A stretch of 64,000 nt of DNA from Candidatus Poribacteria bacterium (GTDB lineage: Bacteria; Poribacteria; WGA-4E; WGA-3G), in contig JAJECK010000085.1 in assembly GCA_022822085.1 (NCBI GenBank), forward strand, positions 1-64,000. The letters are read 5' to 3'. A program made the position numbers and the translations under genes. Every line of letters starts with the position of its first letter. Within the stretch, counting starts at the first letter, position 1. The notes below the pieces were generated by a model that was given only the letters and a program-made list of their open reading frames with translations, did no database searches and had not been told where the DNA came from. Positions 1 through 9,271 of this stretch are shown here, piece after piece.

Positions 1-2
1 AA

Positions 3-1475
3 GAAGATGGGAACACAGAGTCAATCTGGATGGCACTTCGTGATGTTGTGGAGGCACAGGGTGCTGTTTCTGAACTTTCCAAAAGAACGGGCATTGATGC
101 TGAAACTCTCTCGAATACCTTCGCTAACGAGGATGCTCCACAGTTAGCGACGCTCAGCACTATATTGAGTGCTTTTGCGTGTCAGTTGTCGGTTGAACAT
201 ACAAAAATTGATACGTGCATTTACTGTAAATCAGAAACGCCGTTGAACAGAGAGCATGCTTTTCCCGATTCGCTGCGACAAGAAAACATACCCAGTTGGA
301 CAATCAATAACCATTTGTGTGAAAAATGTAACAGCGGTTTTGGAGATATTGATATGGTTTTGTCACAGCGATCTCCCATTGGATTTTTGTTTGATATAAT
401 TCAGAGAGAACGTGCACAAAAAAATAAAAGTGTTCATGCTCCACTTTATCACAAACCAGCGAGTGGCGTAAAACCGCTACGTCTGCTGTTTCCAAACCCG
501 GTATACTATGACCTCATCGTTCTACATGAACCCGGCAGCATGAATCATCAAGTGAACTATTTAGGGGTTACAGCACTACAACCGCAGATGATTTTGACAC
601 AGTATCGTGGTGGACAGACCTATAGAGAGGTTGTTGAGGAAAACAACAGAAAGTACGAAAGCAAGAGTTCAGGAGATGAAAAGTGGTTTACTTATGATGA
701 AGAAGACGATGTATTCTGCTTATTCGAAAATACTCACATCTTTCCACCAAAGGCAGCACACCGTTACCTAAATGCGGTGGATGAATTTAAATCCAAGTTC
801 ATGACGGATTATCCTAACACACGATATGACTTGCGGATTATATCTCCTGAAGAGGGGAAAGGTGAACAGAAATTCTTTAGTTTCTTCAAACAGATACAAG
901 CTGAAACAAAAACAATGATAGCTGAAGATAAGAATCTTCCAATTGAAGTATTCAGAAAGCCAATTACAGCCATAATGGATATTAATGCTGAAGAATTATT
1001 TTGCCGAGCTATCGCAAAACTCGCATTTCACTGCTTTTTGTATCACAATCCTAACTATACCGGACATGAAACAAAGTTTAATCCTATAAAAAAATATATA
1101 TATCGTGGTAGTGGCAAGTCATCAAGGTTCGTAAAGGGAGCAGAAACAAACGAAGAAGTCGCCAATTTTGTTTATGAGGACACTGAGCACCAACATTTTT
1201 TTAGTTATTTTATAAAAAATAATAATATCGGTTGTCAGATTGATTTATTTACTGGCTTGACCTCTCCTCCTTTTTCTTTTGGTATCGTCTTGTCAGGAGA
1301 CCGAGATAAAATTCCTCATAGTACTAATTTTATTAAACATTTTCCTTTCTTTGTTCATCCGAAGAGTCCTCTGAAGAAAAGAATAGAACCTGTAAAGGGA
1401 AGAATAGAACATCCAAGCGAGTTCGGAATCATACACCCGTATAAAGTAGGTGATTTTTTGTGGTTGAGAAAGTGA
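3..1475 (+). CDS. HTH-HNH-type protein, 5' partial
   Basis: The frame is open to the window edge, reading 'EDGNTESIW' before the ATG at 30, so that ATG is probably internal and the gene starts upstream. Residues 1-55 (counted from that ATG) resemble the C-terminal half of HigA-like addiction-module antidote HTH proteins ('ALRDVVEAQGAVSELSKRTG'). They are followed by a zinc/HNH-like pattern: CxxC at 63-66, EH at 75-76 and CEKCN at 97-101. The remaining ~380 residues are not recognised. A nuclease role is inferred from the HNH-like pattern only. It lies next to a type III R-M locus on the opposite strand, which suggests a defence neighbourhood. It could instead be a non-catalytic zinc-binding regulator. 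Confidence 0.55.
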   Translation, partial: EDGNTESIWMALRDVVEAQGAVSELSKRTGIDAETLSNTFANEDAPQLATLSTILSAFACQLSVEHTKIDTCIYCKSETPLNREHAFPDSLRQENIPSWTINNHLCEKCNSGFGDIDMVLSQRSPIGFLFDIIQRERAQKNKSVHAPLYHKPASGVKPLRLLFPNPVYYDLIVLHEPGSMNHQVNYLGVTALQPQMILTQYRGGQTYREVVEENNRKYESKSSGDEKWFTYDEEDDVFCLFENTHIFPPKAAHRYLNAVDEFKSKFMTDYPNTRYDLRIISPEEGKGEQKFFSFFKQIQAETKTMIAEDKNLPIEVFRKPITAIMDINAEELFCRAIAKLAFHCFLYHNPNYTGHETKFNPIKKYIYRGSGKSSRFVKGAETNEEVANFVYEDTEHQHFFSYFIKNNNIGCQIDLFTGLTSPPFSFGIVLSGDRDKIPHSTNFIKHFPFFVHPKSPLKKRIEPVKGRIEHPSEFGIIHPYKVGDFLWLRK

Positions 1476-1534
1476 TCCCGCTGCATTGCAAGATGACTCA
1501 AGGATACGCATTAATAGGTGTAGAAGGGGAATCA

Positions 1535-4216
1535 TTATTCTTCTGGGATGTGTGATGCAATCGAAATTAATTGCTCGAGTGAATGTATATAATTGAAATC
1601 GCATTCCGATTGATGAACAAATAGGTATTGCCATGATGCCTCTGCTGCCTCAGAAGCCGTTTTGCACCACGAAACAGCTGCTTTAGCCTTTTGTGCAACG
1701 TTTGAATCAGGAAATCCTTTAGTTTCCACTAAATAGTAGTTTCCTTCTGTATCACGTACAAAGAAATCAGGAATATAGCGTGAAATTCTACCCTCTACAT
1801 CAAGATAGTCAATACGAAGGGCCTCAGGACCAGCATTTTTGGCAAACGCATCAACATTTGTTGTTCGGTCCAACCACTCCGCAAACTCTTTCTCAAAATG
1901 TCTATGGCATGGAACTAAATTGAATAATGTCTTATTCGCCTCAATTGCTGGATTCTGTTTACTTGCTGTAAACTCATACGGATGCCATTCGGATAACCAA
2001 ATTGGCTTAGATGTCATTTCTTTTCTATCGGCAGTTCGTATGATACGATCTAAAATCAATTGAGCAAACACCATATTGATAGTATTTCGCACATCTTGAT
2101 CTGAAAGACGATTAATGAGACGAGGATCAGTTAAGGTAACGGATTCCTCAAATAACATCTCTGTGAGAAAATATTTCAATAACGGCGAAATAACGGCATG
2201 TAAAGTTGTTGGTGGAACGCGACAAGTATATTCTAACTGCTTCACAAAATAAGTAATTGCTGTCCAACCGTTAGCAAGTAAAGGGGATTCAAGCGTCATT
2301 TTTTCAACTATCTCTTGGGTTAGCATGTGCCTTCCCTGATAGTCTATTGAAGTTGCACTTTCAAGTGGTAATTTTTCAAAGTTCTCAAATTGTTCTTCTA
2401 AATCTTGTTGCGTGATGTTCTCTAATTCCGTCAAATTTAGACTGTGTGCATAGGTTATTTGTGGATATTCTATATCTAAGCCTTCTTCCTTCTCAGGATC
2501 GGGATAAATATGTATGACTGTAACCCCTATGCTTCCAGCACCTCTTGTAATTGGTGTGATACCTTCTGCTCCTAATGCTTCTTCATATAACTGTCTAAAT
2601 GCTGGATGTTCAATAACAACAACTGTTTCAACAACTTCGGTTTCGCTTGGGTATGTCATACGACGTAAACCACGACCGAGAGTCTGTTCTGGTAAAATCT
2701 GCGCTTCAGAAGTGTAGGGGCGTAATGGGACAATTGTAGTTACGTTTCTGACATCCCACCCTTCACGTAACATCAGAACAGAAACGATACAACTATAGGG
2801 GTTCTCATTGCTGTCCAAGGTTCTGCTTAACTGTCGCAAAACTTTCAGATCTGCATCATTCATCTGTGTTTCGCTTTCAACAAATTCACCGTGTCTGTTA
2901 ACACTGCCCTTGAGATTAGTATGTAGATTAAGTGTTTTCCCATTTAATTGTTCAAAATACGGATCGGTGTTAAGGGCTTCTGCAATTTCATCTGCTGCTT
3001 GTGTGTCTTCACACATAACAAACATTAACACCTTCTTATCAGATATTTTCCATTCTTCAAAACTTTCTCTCCATCTCCTATAACCCACCTCTAAATATTC
3101 TCTATACTTTTCGGCAGCATTTTCAGATGGTGCCTCTCTCATTTCGGCTTCTCCGATAATTGGTACCTTTACAATGCCAGCATAGACTGCTTCGCCCAGA
3201 GGTGTATCACAGATAATATGTCTGAATGGATTACCACCTTGATCTCTTGGTGTAGCAGAAAAATCCAATTGTGCAACTATACTATCGCATTCGTCATGGA
3301 AAAACTTAAGTGCTTGATTCCACGCTAAATCAGGATGCCAGACATGATGTGCCTCGTCATTTAGTATCATCAATCGAGATTCTTTGGAAATACGTGCTCG
3401 GAGTTCAGCACCAATGTCTATTGACCTCGTAGTAGGAACAGGAGGTCCCATGAAATCGTAATATTCATCTGCATTTCTTTGACGTTTAGGGTACAATTTC
3501 TGGATATTAGTTAAATATATCACACCTTCACCCGCACCACCGGGTTCGTTCTGTTCAATAACATTGACATGCCAATCTTTTTGCCATGCATTGGGGATTA
3601 AAGGGTCTGTCCTAAATATTTTACCATTACTAAAATCATCTGAAAGCCGTTCATAGACGGTTAGTCCGGGAGCAATTATAAGAAACCGTGTCGTCATTTT
3701 TGAGTCTGGTTCTCGAAGTGCATGAAAATAACTCCAAACGATTGCAAGACTCATGCACTTTGTCTTTCCTGTTCCCGTTGCTAATTTGAATGCATACTTT
3801 GCCCACAAGTTTTCAGTTGGGGGCACTGTCGCAACTGCTGTAATTTTTTCTAATTTTGATAATGATGAATCGTATTCAGTAATTAATTCTGAAACATTAC
3901 GGTGCCATTGTATTTCATATAAATATACAAGCGTTTCTATTGCCTCGCGCTGACAAAAGTAGTAACGAAATTCGTTATTAGAAAGCAGATGTACACCTCC
4001 AAACCAGTGTATTAGAAGTTCTCGAGAGGTATCACTTGCACCTTCATAACCCGATTCACGCCACTTTTTTACCTGTCCACGTAAGGTATTGACTATTGGA
4101 AGTTGTGAATGACGACGTCCTTCAACAACTTCTTCTCCATCACGGTGTTTGTCTGGTTCTTCCCAAGGGGCATATAATCGCAATAGTGCTTTTTCATCAA
4201 TCAATAATTCTTGCAT
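1535..4216 (-). CDS. res: Type III restriction enzyme, Res subunit
   Basis: 893-residue SF2 helicase-nuclease that cuts DNA in complex with Mod. Visible motifs are Walker A 'ATGTGKT' (~146-152), DEAH box 'NDEAHH' (~286-291), motif III 'SAT' (~320), a C-terminal helicase block ending 'QTLGRGLRRM', and a PD-(D/E)XK nuclease near the C-terminus ('PDFF' ~816, 'ETK' ~831-833). All key catalytic residues appear present. Length fits the family (~900-1000 aa). Its ATG shares one base with the mod stop codon (TAATG), so translation is probably coupled to mod. If mod is out of frame, coupling may also lower Res synthesis; that is inference. Confidence 0.93.
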   Translation of the reverse strand: MQELLIDEKALLRLYAPWEEPDKHRDGEEVVEGRRHSQLPIVNTLRGQVKKWRESGYEGASDTSRELLIHWFGGVHLLSNNEFRYYFCQREAIETLVYLYEIQWHRNVSELITEYDSSLSKLEKITAVATVPPTENLWAKYAFKLATGTGKTKCMSLAIVWSYFHALREPDSKMTTRFLIIAPGLTVYERLSDDFSNGKIFRTDPLIPNAWQKDWHVNVIEQNEPGGAGEGVIYLTNIQKLYPKRQRNADEYYDFMGPPVPTTRSIDIGAELRARISKESRLMILNDEAHHVWHPDLAWNQALKFFHDECDSIVAQLDFSATPRDQGGNPFRHIICDTPLGEAVYAGIVKVPIIGEAEMREAPSENAAEKYREYLEVGYRRWRESFEEWKISDKKVLMFVMCEDTQAADEIAEALNTDPYFEQLNGKTLNLHTNLKGSVNRHGEFVESETQMNDADLKVLRQLSRTLDSNENPYSCIVSVLMLREGWDVRNVTTIVPLRPYTSEAQILPEQTLGRGLRRMTYPSETEVVETVVVIEHPAFRQLYEEALGAEGITPITRGAGSIGVTVIHIYPDPEKEEGLDIEYPQITYAHSLNLTELENITQQDLEEQFENFEKLPLESATSIDYQGRHMLTQEIVEKMTLESPLLANGWTAITYFVKQLEYTCRVPPTTLHAVISPLLKYFLTEMLFEESVTLTDPRLINRLSDQDVRNTINMVFAQLILDRIIRTADRKEMTSKPIWLSEWHPYEFTASKQNPAIEANKTLFNLVPCHRHFEKEFAEWLDRTTNVDAFAKNAGPEALRIDYLDVEGRISRYIPDFFVRDTEGNYYLVETKGFPDSNVAQKAKAAVSWCKTASEAAEASWQYLFVHQSECDFNYIHSLEQLISIASHIPEE

Positions 4217-6082
4217 TATGACACCTCCACTCTAACTGCTATTTCAGTATCACAACCGAAAACATCCACCACGCGCACACAAATGAAATATTCTCCTGGC
4301 TCTTCATATTTATGATGTGCAGCACTGGCTGTCCTGAGAGATCGGTCATTCATAGTGCGGTAGTCCTGCCAATGATGCTTAAATGGCATATCGCAGTTCC
4401 ATTCTAAGTCAACTGCCCAAAAGTCAATAAAGTCAAACGGATTTTCAATGGACATCTTCTCAATTTTCTCTAATTCTTTTCCGGGAACTTCAGATAAATT
4501 AGGTATAAATTCCTTAAGGAGAATGTCAACGGATCCATCGTTATGATAGACTGGTTCAACTTTTAACAATGCAGGTGCAAGAAAAATCGCAGTTTTTCTA
4601 TTTCTATCCATCACTTCGCGCGGTATACGGATGTGTGTCAAAGTTATTCCTTGTGTTATCTTAATCGCTTCTAATGTCTGCTTTATTTCCATTTCAAATT
4701 CCCAAGCGAGACAAAATAATTCTTTTTTTTGAATATCCAGTTCTGTAACTACTTGGGCAATTTCCTCTGCTTCTGCTTTACCAAAGATAGTATCTATAGG
4801 GGCAACATAACAATAATTACCTTCTTTGACACCGTGTAAAAATGGATTCGGTTGATTATTGAGCTTAAGTTTTTCTGCTCCAAAGAGTTCCAATATGACA
4901 CGTTTGTGTTCGCTATCCATTCCTTTAAGACGATCTTTTTGCCACCACTGTCGTTCATACCTGCCTGCATTATAAACGCCAAATGACCTATAAGGTTTTT
5001 CGTCTTCGTGAAGATTACGTTGCAGATCAATCATCCGTTTGCGTGAAGTGTGGATTGCAAAACGCCCTAAATCCGACATAATCCATTTTCTACCAAGTAT
5101 TTCTGCAGCTGCTCCAGTGGTTCCGCTTCCACAGAAAGGATCTAACACAATATCACCTGGATTGGATGATACTTTAATAATACGTTCAAGTAGTTGATTT
5201 GGTTTTTGCGTTGGGTAACCAACGCGTTCATCAGACATTGGATTGATAATTGGTATATCCCAGACATCATCAACAGGGGTGCCGTCAGGATGTGGCATAT
5301 ACTTTTTACCTGAATGCCCAACTATACCACCTTTTGCATAACCGCTTGACTTTTTATACGGTACACGTACCTCGTCTATATTGAAACAGTAATTCTCATT
5401 GATTGAACGACCATACCAAAGTATGACATCATGCTTCCAGGAAAAATAGGTTTTAGATCTACCCCCCCCAGTATAATGCCCAGATTATCTCATTTATAAA
5501 ATTCTTTTCGTCAAATACTTCATCCATAAGCAACTTAAGGTAATGACTCATAGTTGGATCACAATGGAGAAATATAGAACCGTCTTTTGCCAGCAAGTCT
5601 CGCATCAGAGTTAGTCTTTCATGCATAAAGTGGAGATATGAATCTGTTTTTTTACCCCATATATCACTGTAAGCAACGGTTTCTAATGCCGACATATCTT
5701 TTTTGATCTTTTCTTTATCATCACCGATTGGAACTTTCATTGTAAAATCAGCATCAATGTTAAAAGGTGGGTCTGCATAGATAAGGTTAATTTTGCCCTC
5801 AAATTCCGGTAAGAGACTTGCCATCGCTACTTTATTATCTCCCCAAATAAGTCTATTTCGGAAGTCGTCATTTCGTTTGTGTTCTTTTTCGAATAATTCA
5901 AGTTTGCCATCTGCTGCGGCTTCACTTCGTGGTTGGTCAACTTTTTCAATTTCTTGTAGTGGTAAGGTGGCATCAACTATGTTAACAGGTCGTCTATTGC
6001 CTTGTTCGTCATATTTTCCTTCCCATACAAGTTCAGTTTTCTGTACAGACAATGGGTGTGGGTTATCAGAATTATATTGCAT
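4216..6082 (-). CDS. mod: Type III DNA methyltransferase Mod, interrupted at a G8 tract
   Basis: Two ORFs are halves of one beta-class N6-adenine methyltransferase. The N-terminal half (6082-5459) has motif IV 'ADPPF' at ~103-107. The C-terminal half (ending 4216) has motif I 'DPFCGSG' and 'YPTQKP'. The first frame ends 'YWGG*' directly after eight G residues on the coding strand. The other frame is open from the tract through '[19 protein letters not shown]' into the second half. Seven or ten G residues would restore one ~621-622 aa protein, the usual Mod length, and seven gives the family-like 'GGRSK'. The start follows a conserved N-terminus at 6082. The gene is either phase-variable in the OFF state or carries a sequencing indel. 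Confidence 0.88.
5462..5469. repeat. Homopolymer C8 (G8 on mod coding strand)
   Basis: Eight consecutive C on the plus strand sit inside mod. The tract lies exactly at the point where the reading frame is lost, as expected for slipped-strand phase variation. A homopolymer miscall would look the same. Confidence 0.9.
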
Positions 6083-6167
6083 AGGTGTTCCCGTGAGTTT
6101 CAGTTATTTATAATTGTAATAGTGTATCACATATAATGAAATTGTCAAATTAATTTAGCATTAAGCA

Positions 6168-7151
6168 CTACCTCTCAAACAGTAGATACTGCTGGGTGCG
6201 GTAGTAGACACCGCGATCAATGCGACGTTGCGGGTCGTATTGTGCAAGGAAGGTTTCATAGAAGTGGATTACCGGGTCTTCAAAATGGTTTCTCGGTGTG
6301 AATGCAGTGCGGAGCATCTCTGTCGGGACGTTCTGGAGAAGCGTTACAATATCGTCCAGAATGTAGGTGACGTTCTGTTCCGAGGACATGCCTGCAACGT
6401 GCCGAAATAGACGTGTCAGAAACCGATTGGATTGGGGTAGCGACTCGGTAGCGGTCAGTCGTGAGAAATTGGTCGCGTTGGGGAGTGTGCATCGCGCAGC
6501 GAACAACCCGTAAGAGAGCGTTTGCGCATACATATCCGCAAAATCTGCTTTTGTGAGGGTAAAGAGGAGCGTTTCTCTGAACGCCTCATATATCCCGAAA
6601 GTCTCGGTGGTCTCATCGGTGAGTGTCGTAGCGATTTGTGTTTTGAGTTCGCGTGTGCGCCTTGCGAGGTAGCCTGCAAGTGCTTCCGGTGTACCGATTT
6701 GGATGGAGTCATCCAGAAACCGTTGGATGAGTGCTTCGAGATCGTCCGTGTTCTCGGTTATCCGTGCGGTGTTGATGCGTTCTCCATCTTTATACAACGC
6801 AAAATCTATGAAGTTGGTGAGGATGAAGTTGTCAAGGTTCTGTATAAAGCGGTCGTTCTGTTCTTTCGCGTGTCCTGTGAGATTGTCAAGGTCAGTACCG
6901 TAAGCCTCTGCTTCAATATAGCCGATGGGTAGCACACCATCTATGGCGATGAAGTCAGGTCGTCCGATCTCGTTAATATTTTTCGGTTCCAGTGTGTATC
7001 GGACGTTGGGTCTGTTAAAGCATTCATCGGTGATATTTTCAAGAAAGGTTTTGAGGTGTGGGTGCAGTGAAAGTTCAGCAGTGGCTTCATCAGTAGCGCG
7101 GGTTTGGTCTATCTGCTGTAGATAACGGTTACAGTGTGTTTGGAAAGACAT
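6168..7151 (-). CDS. Truncated N-terminal part of a type IIG/BREX-like R-M methyltransferase
   Basis: The 327 residues resemble the N-terminal, pre-methyltransferase region of large Eco57I/PglX-like R-M proteins. 'GRPDFIAIDG...GYIEAEAYG' is a PD-(D/E)XK-like core in which the usual Lys of 'EAK' is Glu. The end 'HFYETFLAQYDPQRRIDRGVYY' is the segment that normally leads into 'TPxxVVxxIV' and the SAM-binding domain. Here the frame ends after 10 more residues and no methyltransferase domain follows. This looks like a gene remnant that lost its catalytic C-terminal domains. It is transcribed toward mod, 85 bp away, and may mark an old recombination point in the defence block. Confidence 0.6.
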   Translation of the reverse strand: MSFQTHCNRYLQQIDQTRATDEATAELSLHPHLKTFLENITDECFNRPNVRYTLEPKNINEIGRPDFIAIDGVLPIGYIEAEAYGTDLDNLTGHAKEQNDRFIQNLDNFILTNFIDFALYKDGERINTARITENTDDLEALIQRFLDDSIQIGTPEALAGYLARRTRELKTQIATTLTDETTETFGIYEAFRETLLFTLTKADFADMYAQTLSYGLFAARCTLPNATNFSRLTATESLPQSNRFLTRLFRHVAGMSSEQNVTYILDDIVTLLQNVPTEMLRTAFTPRNHFEDPVIHFYETFLAQYDPQRRIDRGVYYRTQQYLLFER

Positions 7152-7252
7152 GGTTGTGGTGTTTCATCTATTTCTTTTAGTATAGTTATTGATTATAGCT
7201 GTTTTGTGGGTTTTTGTCAAGGTAGTTTGTAGTCTGAGTCTGATTCAATCCC

Positions 7253-7282
7253 TTGACAATCCAGGCATAATGATGTTAAAAT
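7253..7282 (+). promoter_or_regulatory. Sigma70-like promoter for the WD40 pair
   Basis: TTGACA (7253-7258) and TAAAAT (7277-7282) are separated by 18 bp, about 100 bp upstream of the chosen WD40 start. Confidence 0.5.
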
Positions 7283-7381
7283 GAACAGAAGTTAATGCAG
7301 ACTTACCCCAAACATAGAAATATAATCAACTGTTTCAAATACTATTTTACTGCCACAAGTCCTTATAATGAACAAAGAATT

Positions 7382-9271
7382 ATGAAAAAGATATATCTGA
7401 ATGTAATTCTCATATTTCTCCTATTCCAATTCTCTTTATCAAGTAGTATTGCCCAAGATTACATCCGATGGCAACTACCTCAAGGTGCAATTGCACGATT
7501 GGGAAAAGGTAAATTATTTGCAATAAAATATGTGCCAAACAGTCCTCTTATCGCTATCTCTACCTCTATCGGTGTTTGGCTTTACGACACCGACACTGGT
7601 GCAGAAGTAGCACTCATCACTGGTCATACAGATAGTATTGAATGCATTGCCATAAGTTCCGATGGAAAATTGTTGGCTACAGGTAGCAACGACAATACCA
7701 TAAAGATATGGAATATTGAGACGCGAAAACGAAAAGCAACACTGATCAGACACATTGATGATGTCCGATCAGTCACATTCAGTCCAGATGGTAAGACTCT
7801 TGCAAGTACCAGTGAAGATGCAACCGTGTGCCTATGGGATGTCCAAAATGCCAAGCATATAAAAACCCTTACAGGTCATACAAGATGGGGTAGATCAGTT
7901 GCATTCAATCACGATGGAACAATTCTTGCCACGGGTAATAACGATGCAACAATAATTCTCTGGGATTCAAACACAGGAGCGTATTTAAAAACACTCATTG
8001 GACATGAACGGGCTGTAACCGCAATAGACTTCAGTCCGGATGGGAATACGATTGTTAGTGCATGTGACGATGGTACCGTCGGTATATGGGATACAAACTC
8101 TGGTCAAAATAAACACATAATTGCAGGTCATTCGTGGTATGTCGTATCCGTGGAGGTATCTCCTGATGGACAGTCTTTCGCAAGTGCAAGCTGGGATAAT
8201 GATATACACATAAGGGATATCAATACTGGCGAACAGTTGAAAACACTTGTTGGACACACAAGTCATGTAGTTGCTGTAACATATTCCCCAAATGGAGATA
8301 CAATTGCAAGCGGAAGTTATGATGGCACTGTTCGATTTTGGCATACCCGTACAGGGCGTGAGAAAATGATGTTTGTTGGACATAATCGTGATGTTAAGTC
8401 TGTCGCCTTCTCTCCTGATGGAAAAACATTGGCAAGTGGTAACTCAGGAAGCACTATAGAGCTTTGGAATGCGCGAACAGGCGCATACAAAAATACTCTT
8501 TTCGGACACACACAAACGATCTATAGTGTTGCATTTAACCATGATGGCACACTGCTGGCAAGCGGTAGTCAAGATAACACTATCCGCCTTTGGGACCCTC
8601 TGACAAGTCAACCTATAAAAACACTTAGCGAGCATTGGAATATCGTTGCATCTGTTGACTTTTCTGCTGATGGTTCAAAACTTGCAAGCGGTAGTTATGA
8701 CAAAACCACACGTATATGGGATGTTGAAACAGGTAGAACCTTACATATACTGGAATCTCACACCCAAAAAGTCCGTGCAGTCGCATTTTCTCCAGACGGT
8801 AACACCCTTGTCACAGGTGCGGGGGACAACAAAATCATATTTTGGAATCCGAATACAGGAAACCGCAAGAAACTCGCCTCAACTAATCTAAGAATTGGTA
8901 ATCAAAATAAACATTCAAATGAAATAACAGGACTTACATTCAGTCCGGATGGAAGGATGTTGGTAACTTCAAGTGATGATAGAAGAATCGGTTTCTGGGA
9001 TTCACGGACTGGACAAAATAGCCGGTTGTTATCTGGTCATGCATGGTATGTACTTTCTGTAGCACATTCACCAATGAATGATATAGTTGCAAGTGGCAGT
9101 TGGGATAAGAAAATACGTTTGTGGGACACAAAATCTGGGATTCCTATACCTGGGTTTGCAGGACATACAGGTTATGTCTTATCAGTAGCATTCTCTCCAG
9201 ATGGAAAAACACTTGCAAGTGGAAGTTCAGATGGAACCGTTCTTTTGTGGGACGTGTCAAGTTTACAATGA
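7382..9271 (+). CDS. Secreted WD40-repeat beta-propeller protein
   Basis: The start at 7382 gives a clean signal peptide ('MKKIYLNVILIFLLFQFSL..SIAQ'); the longer ORF from 7295 adds 29 unlikely residues. The mature protein is ~600 residues of tandem WD40 blades ('GHT..V.SVAFSPDGKTLASGS..TI.LWD..TG'), about 14 units, enough for two propellers. No catalytic domain is visible, so a binding or scaffold role outside the cytoplasm is most likely. The stop overlaps the next gene's ATG (ATGA), and the next gene is a paralog with the same N-terminal module. The ligand is unknown. Confidence 0.9.
   Translation: MKKIYLNVILIFLLFQFSLSSSIAQDYIRWQLPQGAIARLGKGKLFAIKYVPNSPLIAISTSIGVWLYDTDTGAEVALITGHTDSIECIAISSDGKLLATGSNDNTIKIWNIETRKRKATLIRHIDDVRSVTFSPDGKTLASTSEDATVCLWDVQNAKHIKTLTGHTRWGRSVAFNHDGTILATGNNDATIILWDSNTGAYLKTLIGHERAVTAIDFSPDGNTIVSACDDGTVGIWDTNSGQNKHIIAGHSWYVVSVEVSPDGQSFASASWDNDIHIRDINTGEQLKTLVGHTSHVVAVTYSPNGDTIASGSYDGTVRFWHTRTGREKMMFVGHNRDVKSVAFSPDGKTLASGNSGSTIELWNARTGAYKNTLFGHTQTIYSVAFNHDGTLLASGSQDNTIRLWDPLTSQPIKTLSEHWNIVASVDFSADGSKLASGSYDKTTRIWDVETGRTLHILESHTQKVRAVAFSPDGNTLVTGAGDNKIIFWNPNTGNRKKLASTNLRIGNQNKHSNEITGLTFSPDGRMLVTSSDDRRIGFWDSRTGQNSRLLSGHAWYVLSVAHSPMNDIVASGSWDKKIRLWDTKSGIPIPGFAGHTGYVLSVAFSPDGKTLASGSSDGTVLLWDVSSLQ

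Noticed and set aside
6522-6932. 136-aa plus ORF
   Set aside because: Antisense to the truncated methyltransferase gene, which has recognisable family sequence.
7985-8383. 132-aa minus ORF (and similar minus ORFs)
   Set aside because: Repeated antisense frames of WD40 repeats.
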